Source: Methanosarcina vacuolata Z-761 (GTDB taxonomy: Archaea; Halobacteriota; Methanosarcinia; Methanosarcinales; Methanosarcinaceae). Taken from it: a DNA stretch of 64,000 bases. Where the stretch lies: positions 1,922,001 to 1,986,000 of the forward strand of contig NZ_CP009520.1 in assembly GCF_000969905.1 (NCBI RefSeq), in the 5' to 3' direction. A program made the position numbers and the translations under genes. The notes below the pieces were generated by a model, which did not search any database, was not told where the DNA came from, and saw only the letters and a program-made list of their open reading frames with translations. Shown piece after piece: positions 57,389-64,000 of this stretch; the first letter of the stretch is position 1, and every line of letters begins with the position of its first letter.

Positions 57389-58746
57389 TAAAAAATAAGA
57401 AGAATACATAACATAGAAGTGCCGCTAAACACAGTACGAAAATTCAGTACGAAGTATTGCCGAATCCCTCTTTTAATCATGGCTTTGTCAGCATTCTGTA
57501 TTTCAGCGAAGATAACCATGGTTAAACTTTATTTCAAAGAAGTGCGATTTTTGCTTGGATTTCTCCTCAAAACCACTATCAGATTTACATTTCGACCCTA
57601 AATTCCGCCTTTTTAGGCGCATATATTCTTTTCTTTATCTCTGTGAGGTCAGAAGATTACGATTTAAAAATTTTACCTTGCATATGATGTGCCTAAGTCT
57701 GAGCACATGTATCGATTTCCAACGACATTTATGTGCCTAAAAATGCGGAACTAAGTTTGAAAGATATTATTGAAAAAAACTTTGACAAAAAATCCATTTG
57801 ATGTCGTAATCAATATTATAAAAAATAAATTCTGTTTAATTTTTAAGGGGGGTCGAAATGTAAAATATAGTACATATTTTACTTTTGGATATAACTTTAT
57901 ATCCAAAATACCAGATAGTTTATCATATTAAGTGTTATCAATGAAAAACGAAATCAGAGATTAAACATCTGATTTGATAGTTTAATGATATAGCTAAAAA
58001 CTTTGTGTTTTATATAGAATGCATTAGTATTAAATTATGGAGTTCAAAGATCTCTGAAAAACCAATTGAATCCAAATGCTCAGAGACTTAATTAAGTTAG
58101 CTTTAAACGTTTAAAGTTTTACTTAATCCTGTCTCTGGAGTCAAATCACGGGGTGAGAGGAAATGACAACAAGAGTACACCTATAAACGGTGTACTTTTG
58201 TTGCTTTCCTGCTGGAAAATATTGAGGCTACTATGGCTTCTTGAGAGAATCGCTATAGTATTGTTCTACAATTACTGCTCCCTAAATAATTTATAACTAT
58301 TTTGGGGAGTACACAAAAAGCTCTGTGATTGGAAACTGGTGAAGTTGTATGGAGAAGTAACTGAAGATGTGTACGGCGATCAGATAACCCTTTTTATGTA
58401 GAATAATCTTCAACGACTCAGTACCAAAATCTAGTGCATTGATTCCAAGTATGTCCAAAACGGATTTTTTGAAAGCAGCGGAAAGTACTGAAGACACGGA
58501 AATCAGTAGTAAAGGCGTGTTTCTTCCGTGTTTTCTGTGTTTTCCGTGTTTTCTATGTTTTCCGTGTTTTCCGTGTTTTCCATGTTTGTAATATCCAGAC
58601 CGAATCACTCTATGACCGGCTACGTTTTCCGTGTTTTCCATGTTTGTAATATCCAGACCGAATCACTCTGTGACCGGCTGCGTTTTCTGTGTTACAAAAT
58701 TCCTGTGACTTTAAAATCAAATTGCGGGAGGCCACCCCACCCTAAA
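57389..58746. other. Long gap with repeats and hairpins
   Basis: No gene supported in 1.36 kb. It contains the dispersed repeat (57522-57584), a hairpin AGTACACC/GGTGTACT at 58174-58196 followed by T-rich sequence (a possible terminator, right after a six-codon ATG frame with AGAGG), and tandem repeats at 58524-58681. Confidence 0.6.
58524..58681. repeat. Nested tandem repeats, 9-bp and 58-bp units
   Basis: TTTTCCGTG-type 9-mers repeat about seven times at 58524-58583. A larger unit of 58 bp (58566-58623, 58624-58681) contains two of these plus AATATCCAGACCGAATCACT. The opposite strand reads as KHGKHR repeats, which is an artefact of the 9-bp period. Confidence 0.9.
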
Positions 58747-58863
58747 CAGGCTGTCCGACAATTATTGGTAGTAATAAAAAGTGATATAAATAAAGCAAAT
58801 AAGACCTTTAAATCAAAAAAGAAGGAATCATTTTATTACCAAAAGTAATTGTTGGACAGCCTG
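58747..58863. mobile_element. MITE-like element, family D, with target duplication
   Basis: A 117-bp element: CAGGCTGTCCGACAATTA at the left and TAATTGTTGGACAGCCTG at the right (one mismatch), with pairing extended inwards by the TAATAAAA blocks. TAAA flanks it at 58743-58746 and 58864-58867, a clear 4-bp target duplication. It sits inside a third copy of the ACCCC...GGGGTATTCG hairpin. Confidence 0.88.
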
Positions 58864-58947
58864 TAAAGGACGGGGTATTCGTGACCCTCTGCGCTCCCAC
58901 AGTAATAAACAGTGATGATTTACTAATTTTAAAAAAGATCATGATGC

Positions 58948-60669
58948 TTAATGAGTATGACAACACAGTCCTATTCTTGACCCCACAAGCCTTTTTGTAT
59001 ACTCATCAGAAGGTGAGAGCATTACATCATGGGAATTCCCCATCTCTACAATCTTTCCGGAATTCATAACGGCTATTCTGTCAGCAATCTTTAGTGTCAG
59101 GGAGAGATCGTGTGAAATATATATCATTGCAAACCCTCTCCTGTTCTGAAGGCCCTTTAAAAGACGCAATATATTTGCAGAGGTTGAAACATCCAGAGCC
59201 GAAGTTATTTCATCGGCAATAAGAAGTTTTGGCTCCATAACCATTGCTCTTGCAAGTGCAACCCTCTGCCTCTGCCCGCCGCTGAGTTCCCCGCAATATT
59301 TACTGAGGAAATTGTCAGTACTGGGAAGACGAACAAGTTCAAGGGTACTTTTAACCATTTTCAGTCTATCTCCATTGGATCCGATCTTATTGATATAAAG
59401 AGGCTCTTTGATTGCATCAAGCACAGTAAACCTGTTGCTGGTTGAACTGAATGGGTCCTGGAATACTATCTGAATACCGTTGAACCTGCTTCCATAGTTT
59501 CCCCCGACAACATTCCCATCCATAAACAATACCTCTCCGCACTCGGGCCTTATCACATTTGCAAGAATATGTGCGAGGGTCGACTTCCCCGAACCGGTCT
59601 GGCCGACAATTGCAAGAACCTCTCCTTCCCTCACTTCCAGATTAACGTTGTCAACTGCCTGAAGATCTTTTCCATCTGGCAGGCGGTAGCTGAAACTCAG
59701 GTTTTTAGCCACCAGAAGGTCTGCTATGCCCCCTCTATGGCATGCAATTTCCCTCCCATCTCCTATCGGCTTCAGAACCGGAGAAACTTTACTGCAGATA
59801 TCGATTTTTTGTGTACATCTCGGGCTGAAAGGACAGCCTTTAAACTCATCTCCTGTCGGAACATCCCCGGGAATTCCCCATAAATCTTTATAAACGAAAA
59901 TATCCGGGGTAGAGTGGACAAGGCCCCTTGTATAAGGATGACGGGGAGATACGAGAATATCCCTTACAGGTCCTGTTTCAACAACCCTTCCTGAATACAT
60001 AACAGCAATCCTGGACGCAACAGAAGATACAAAAGTGATATCATGAGAGATCATTAACATCGTATACCTGTTCTTCTTTTGAAGGTCGACCAGAAGGTCC
60101 CTGATTTCCTTTCGGGTAAATGCGTCAAGGGCAGAAGTAACTTCATCGAGAATCAGTAATTTCGGGTCGCATGAAAGAGCCATTGCCAGAAGAACCCTCT
60201 GCCTCATGCCACCGGATAATTGATGCGGATATGAATCCATCCATTCAGGATCGAGGCCAACTTTTCTGAACAGATCAGCACATTTACTCTGTGCTTTCTC
60301 AGGGCTGATATCAAGGTGCTTTATCATCGGTTCTCTTACCTGAACGCCCACTTTCATAACAGGGTTCAGCACCTCAAGACTGTTCTGAAAAACTATTGCA
60401 ATATCCTTCCATCTGAATTTGTCCATTTCAGGTTCAGGCAAAGAGGAGATTAGCTCATCCCTGTAAAGAATTTCCCCTGAAATAGCTGTATTTTCCGGTA
60501 ATAGCCCTATAATCCCGAGAGCAACAGTGGTCTTGCCACTTCCGGATTCTCCGACAATGCCCAGAATTTCTCCTTTTTCAATCTCAAAAGAAATGCCGTC
60601 AACAGCCTTAACAGTATCAATGTCAGTCAGATAGTGGCATTTAAAATCATTGATTTTAAGCAGACTCAT
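58948..60669 (-). CDS. Peptide/nickel ABC transporter, fused double ATPase
   Basis: A protein of 573 residues that joins OppD- and OppF-like ATPases. First domain: GESGSGKTT (near 42), LSGGMRQR (near 155), LLILDEVTSALD; then the oligopeptide/dipeptide C-terminal motif GCPFSPRCTQKID (near 285). Second domain: GQTGSGKST (near 350), LSGGQRQR (near 465), LLIADEITSALD. ATG at 60669 overlaps the preceding permease gene by 14 bases. It energises the two permeases upstream in the operon. Confidence 0.93.
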   Translation of the reverse strand: MSLLKINDFKCHYLTDIDTVKAVDGISFEIEKGEILGIVGESGSGKTTVALGIIGLLPENTAISGEILYRDELISSLPEPEMDKFRWKDIAIVFQNSLEVLNPVMKVGVQVREPMIKHLDISPEKAQSKCADLFRKVGLDPEWMDSYPHQLSGGMRQRVLLAMALSCDPKLLILDEVTSALDAFTRKEIRDLLVDLQKKNRYTMLMISHDITFVSSVASRIAVMYSGRVVETGPVRDILVSPRHPYTRGLVHSTPDIFVYKDLWGIPGDVPTGDEFKGCPFSPRCTQKIDICSKVSPVLKPIGDGREIACHRGGIADLLVAKNLSFSYRLPDGKDLQAVDNVNLEVREGEVLAIVGQTGSGKSTLAHILANVIRPECGEVLFMDGNVVGGNYGSRFNGIQIVFQDPFSSTSNRFTVLDAIKEPLYINKIGSNGDRLKMVKSTLELVRLPSTDNFLSKYCGELSGGQRQRVALARAMVMEPKLLIADEITSALDVSTSANILRLLKGLQNRRGFAMIYISHDLSLTLKIADRIAVMNSGKIVEMGNSHDVMLSPSDEYTKRLVGSRIGLCCHTH

Positions 60670-61630
60670 GATCAGAACCCTTTTTTATCTTTAATTTCGG
60701 ATCAAGTATCCTTTCCATATCCCTGCTTATGAACGCAAGACAGAGCAGGAGGAAAATGAGCATAAACAACGGAGGCAATAACCACCATTTCCAGTAAGGT
60801 GTAAAATATATCGAACGGAAACTGGTTGCATGATTAAGCATCATTCCCCAGCTCTTGGAAGTAGGATCTCCGAGGCCCAGGAAGGCAAGTCCTGCTTCGG
60901 CTATGATTGCGTGTGAGGATATGCCGATAACAAGCACAAAAAGGACAGGCAGAACTTCAGGAAATATATGCCTCCAGAGCAGGTAAAATGGTTTTGCGCC
61001 GTAGTTCCGGGCGGCAATAATATAGCTGTTCTTCTTTAGCGACAGTGTCTGGGAACGCGCAATACGTGCGGGTTTGGCCCAGCTGAAAAGAACAAGTATA
61101 AGAATCACGTTAAGAATACTTGGCCCAAGAAAAGCAGATATTACAATAAGGAGAGGAAAGCTTGGAAGAGCCATTGTCACATCAATTACTCTCATAAGGC
61201 TCTGATCAATGTACCCTCCAATATATCCTGCCAGTATTCCAATGGCTCCTCCCCCAAAACCTGCTATAAAGGCTACTGCAAGCCCTATTGTAAGGCTCAT
61301 TCTGGCACCGTAACATACCTGTGACCAGATATCCATACCGAGTTCATCGGTCCCAAGTATGTGTCCGGGACCGGGAGGTTCAAGTGAATCCCCTGTGATC
61401 TTCTGAGGAGGATAAATTGTTATCACAGGAGCAAAAACTGCCATTAAAATGATGCAGAGAATTCCAAAGATACCAATTTTACCTTCAGTACTGAACCTGG
61501 AGAATGGCTTAACTATACTGCTGACAATTCTGTTTATACTGCTAACAATTCTGTTAATTCTGTCAATATTCAAAGCCTGAACAAACGAAAGTATTCCGGC
61601 ATTTCCAGAGGCAGCAGTATCTTTCATCAT
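60656..61630 (-). CDS. Peptide/nickel ABC transporter permease (OppC/NikC-like)
   Basis: A protein of 324 residues. DELGMDIWSQVCYGARMSL (near 108) and the EAA loop GAKPFYLLWRHIFPEVLPVL (near 215) mark the family; six membrane helices. The N-terminal extension has a duplicated INRIVSSINRIVSSI (near 22-38, 24-bp repeat). Start at 61630, overlapping the previous gene by four bases. It forms the channel with the OppB-like subunit. Confidence 0.92.
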   Translation of the reverse strand: MMKDTAASGNAGILSFVQALNIDRINRIVSSINRIVSSIVKPFSRFSTEGKIGIFGILCIILMAVFAPVITIYPPQKITGDSLEPPGPGHILGTDELGMDIWSQVCYGARMSLTIGLAVAFIAGFGGGAIGILAGYIGGYIDQSLMRVIDVTMALPSFPLLIVISAFLGPSILNVILILVLFSWAKPARIARSQTLSLKKNSYIIAARNYGAKPFYLLWRHIFPEVLPVLFVLVIGISSHAIIAEAGLAFLGLGDPTSKSWGMMLNHATSFRSIYFTPYWKWWLLPPLFMLIFLLLCLAFISRDMERILDPKLKIKKGSDHESA

Positions 61631-62610
61631 GTCACAACCCTCGGATCAAGTTTCCCGTATATTTTGTCAACCAGAAGGTTGCAGAGAAGTATGGAAACTG
61701 CAATTACCAGGAGAATACCCTGGATAAGCGGGTAATCCCGGCCGACTACAGCACTTCTGAGTGTCATCCCTATGCCTGGATAGGAAAAAACATTCTCAAC
61801 CAGGACAACACCTCCCATCATTATGCCGATCGTAAAACCTGTTCTTGTCACTACAGGGAGCAGTGCATTCCGGAGTGCGTGCCGGATCCAAACTTTTTTT
61901 TCGCCCAGACCTTTGGCTCGGGCAGTTCGGATATAATCCTTTGTTGTCACTGTAATCAGTGTGTTTCTGGTGAGCAGGTATACGCCGGTCAGTTGTGAAA
62001 GTGATAGAGTCAAAACAGGCAGAAAGGCATGGTACGATATATCCAGTATCTGCTCTGCCAGACCATTATAGTTTGCAAAAGGAGTAACAGCACCTGCAAG
62101 TGGAAATAGCCTGAGATACACACTAAAAATCAGAAGAAGGATCAGCCCAAGCAGAAAGGAAGGAATTTCTGCAAAGGCAATCATACCAGTCATCATAATT
62201 CGATCACTCCCCTTCTTCCGGTTCTTTGCAGAAATTGTTCCAAGAACCACACCGGAGATTGTACTGATTACTGTCGCACTCACGACAATCAATATAGTCC
62301 AAGGAAGATGGAGCACTATTACGTCACTGACCGGCATTTTGTAATAAATACTCCTCCCAAGATTGCCAGTCATCAGGTTTTTCATATATGCTAAAAACTG
62401 TTCAGGCAACGGCCTATCAAGTCCGTAATAGTTTATGTAATAAAGATGCTGCTCCTCTGTCATTACAATAATATCTTCCCCAACTTCATCTGCGGAAGTG
62501 GTTGAGAATGGGTCTCCAGGCATCATCCTTGGTAGAAAAAAATTAATGACAAGAATTACAAAAAGTGTCGATAACAACCTAAAAATAAACGAATTCCTGT
62601 CATTTACCAT
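61627..62610 (-). CDS. Peptide/nickel ABC transporter permease (OppB/NikB-like)
   Basis: A protein of 327 residues with six membrane helices. The long outer loop (YYINYYGLDRPLPEQFLAYM) and LTGNLGRSIYY-like MTGNLGRSIYY near residue 85 are typical, as is the EAA loop TARAKGLGEKKVWIRHALRN near 235. Start at 62610. The gene overlaps the OppC-like gene by four bases, so the two are made together. Confidence 0.93.
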   Translation of the reverse strand: MVNDRNSFIFRLLSTLFVILVINFFLPRMMPGDPFSTTSADEVGEDIIVMTEEQHLYYINYYGLDRPLPEQFLAYMKNLMTGNLGRSIYYKMPVSDVIVLHLPWTILIVVSATVISTISGVVLGTISAKNRKKGSDRIMMTGMIAFAEIPSFLLGLILLLIFSVYLRLFPLAGAVTPFANYNGLAEQILDISYHAFLPVLTLSLSQLTGVYLLTRNTLITVTTKDYIRTARAKGLGEKKVWIRHALRNALLPVVTRTGFTIGIMMGGVVLVENVFSYPGIGMTLRSAVVGRDYPLIQGILLVIAVSILLCNLLVDKIYGKLDPRVVT

Positions 62611-62638
62611 CCAATCATCTTACCCCTTTACTATCCAA

Positions 62639-63499
62639 TCATCTGCCGTTAACTTCCCAGGTCATCATACCGGTATATACATCAGACTCAGAATGGTAGA
62701 TTCCATCCACAGAGGCGTTTTTATAATAATCTCTTATTTTTTCTTTTGTCTCGTCATCAAAATCGCGTCCCCTTCCGATGAAATCTATTGCCTGGTCTGC
62801 AGCTTCTCGCCAGTCTGTTTTTTCATCCCATTTAGAATAGTTAACCCTGATCAGTGGCCTGTAGCCTGAGATATAAAGATACATGAATGGAAAAACTATA
62901 CCGTTCATGTTATTCTCGGATTTTTCACCGAGTATTGAACTCCTTATATCACGATATGCCCTGTCCTCTTCTCTTCTCAAAAAATTACTGTAATAACAGA
63001 GATTTTTTGAGCAAGCTATCATCTTGTCAAAACTTTCGATATCCTTTACTCCAGGAGTCATGGATGCAATTACTAGGTCAAATTCATTCCGGAATCCAAG
63101 CTCGTCTATGTCCGCGGTCCACCAGGAGCATTCAATGATATCTACCGGAAGAGACTCTTTTTTCACAGCATCTTTCAGTCTGTCGAGCATTCCGGATGAG
63201 ATATCAAGTGCTGTCACCTCTGCTCCAAGTTTTGAAAGAGGAAGAGTGAGGGTACCGGGCCCGCACCCGATATCCAGGACTCTGGAACCTTCCGGAGTAA
63301 AGCCGGATTCTTCAAGTAATTCGAGAATCTCATCGGTCCTCTTTTTTCTGTTATCTTTTTCAATGTTATTGGCATAGTTTCCAGACCGTTTGTTCCAGAA
63401 CTCTGCCATCCTGCCCTCATCCTGGATCATCCCATTACCTGTAGCTTTTTTCCAGCATTCGACCAGGTTATCCATGTTATCTTTTTGCTGCAATTCCAT
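62639..63499 (-). CDS. SAM-dependent methyltransferase in transporter operon
   Basis: A protein of 286 residues of the class I fold. VLDIGCGPGTLTLPLSKLG near residue 78 (motif I) and EVTALDISSGMLDRL near 100 bind SAM; VIASMTPGV near 150 is motif IV-like. The ATG at 63499 overlaps the end of the binding-protein gene by 23 bases; the later ATG at 63475 is also possible. It sits between the binding-protein and permease genes, so it probably acts on the transported compound or on a partner chelator. Its substrate cannot be told. Confidence 0.8.
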   Translation of the reverse strand: MELQQKDNMDNLVECWKKATGNGMIQDEGRMAEFWNKRSGNYANNIEKDNRKKRTDEILELLEESGFTPEGSRVLDIGCGPGTLTLPLSKLGAEVTALDISSGMLDRLKDAVKKESLPVDIIECSWWTADIDELGFRNEFDLVIASMTPGVKDIESFDKMIACSKNLCYYSNFLRREEDRAYRDIRSSILGEKSENNMNGIVFPFMYLYISGYRPLIRVNYSKWDEKTDWREAADQAIDFIGRGRDFDDETKEKIRDYYKNASVDGIYHSESDVYTGMMTWEVNGR

Positions 63500-64000
63500 C
63501 CCTCTCTAAATACGAAAGAATACACTGTGTTCTTGCATGATGATCGTACCTGGTCATCCAGCCGTCATATTTTGAAATACGCCATATATCATACGACGTA
63601 GTATAATAGAGCGGTATTGTGGGTACATCATTAGCAAGCAAGGTCTGCATATTGTATACTATTTCTTTCCGTTTACTATCGTTCAATTCTTGCAATTCCC
63701 GAGTGCCAAGATCATTCAGGGTATCGTTGTGGTAACCAAATATTGCTGCTCCAGATGATACACTTCCTGACTGTGAACCTGTATCACAGTACCTTGTACG
63801 GAGATAATCTGCGTCTGCCCCCCAGCCGCCAAAGCCGCTTATCGCAAGTTCAAAGTCTCCGCTCTTTAGATTGGCATCACGGGATTTGCTCTCAAGGGCT
63901 TTTACCTGAATGTCAATTCCCACTTCACTTAATCTCTCTTTTATAAGTTCACCAATACGGACTTCGCCACTAGCAAGAGATAATACATATGACAGTTTTT
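63477..64000 (-). CDS. Peptide/nickel-type solute-binding protein, C-terminal part
   Basis: The frame is open from the window edge at 64000 to the stop at 63477, about 174 codons; the true start lies beyond. RIGELIKERLSEVGIDIQVK, FELAISGFGGWGADADYLRT and VPTIPLYYTTSYDIWRIS are typical of family 5 extracellular solute-binding proteins (DppA/NikA type), near their C-terminus. It captures the substrate outside for the permeases encoded downstream in the operon. Confidence 0.93.
   Translation of the reverse strand, partial: KLSYVLSLASGEVRIGELIKERLSEVGIDIQVKALESKSRDANLKSGDFELAISGFGGWGADADYLRTRYCDTGSQSGSVSSGAAIFGYHNDTLNDLGTRELQELNDSKRKEIVYNMQTLLANDVPTIPLYYTTSYDIWRISKYDGWMTRYDHHARTQCILSYLERDGIAAKR

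Noticed and set aside
57419-57740. Two overlapping short ORFs after the GtrA gene
   Set aside because: They cross a dispersed repeat and have no gene-like features.
58297-58641. Minus-strand frame with KHGKHRKHG repeats
   Set aside because: Produced by the 9-bp tandem repeat; no ribosome-binding site or homologous look.

Overview
The window reads as chromosomal DNA of a methanogenic archaeon of the genus Methanosarcina. The main evidence is the F420H2 dehydrogenase (fpo) operon at the left end, in the gene order D-H-I-J-J'-K-L-M-N-O. The split fpoJ and the fpoO gene are, to my knowledge, typical of this genus. AT-rich gaps, secreted PKD-domain proteins and many transposon remnants fit the same genus. 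The species cannot be fixed from the sequence alone.

Layout. 1-8020: the end of fpoD, then fpoH to fpoO, encoding the membrane arm of the proton-pumping complex that passes electrons from F420H2 to methanophenazine. 8021-15552: accessory DNA with two MITE-like elements, a lipoprotein gene, a broken IS630-type element, a secreted M64-like metallopeptidase with PKD domains, a truncated nucleotidyltransferase gene and a second, full-length fpoO-like gene with its own terminator hairpin. 15553-22342: a large secreted multidomain protein, a processive-type glycosyltransferase and a small secreted GH16-like protein. 23090-25041: pdxS and pdxT for pyridoxal phosphate synthesis. 25042-33660: mostly decayed DNA, with a PKD mini-protein, a DJ-1/PfpI protein, an acetyltransferase gene with an in-frame stop, an IS1634-like transposase gene split by a MITE, a ferredoxin-nitroreductase and an IS1-type remnant. 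33661-40351: a secreted alkaline phosphatase, then marR plus two ABC exporter half-genes; the second half carries a frameshift. 40477-43650: a flavin reductase and a PAS-PocR-PAS histidine kinase. 44416-47681: a run of small unknown genes ending in a protein with a nucleoside-deoxyribosyltransferase/TIR-like N-terminus, the best candidate here for an unrecognised (possibly defence) locus. 47977-52443: a site-2 protease, a Cys-rich protein, an MgtC/DUF4010 membrane protein and a phosphoesterase. 53148-53858: a near-copy of the 21641 GH16-like gene. 55011-57388: two membrane-linked sugar transferases. 58948-64000: an oligopeptide/nickel-type ABC transporter operon on the minus strand, with a SAM methyltransferase embedded between the binding protein and the permeases.

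Three themes stand out. (1) The fpo operon shows small-scale duplication: a 14-codon minigene between fpoJ' and fpoK copies the end of fpoJ', and fpoO has a distant paralog that keeps all ten cysteines. (2) At least four MITE-like families are visible from their inverted repeats alone; one copy sits inside a transposase gene and another splits a hairpin that recurs elsewhere in the window. (3) Gaps hold many short tandem repeats with unit lengths of 13 to 58 bp, one of them at the edge of the duplicated GH16-like segment. No tRNA, rRNA or CRISPR array was seen.
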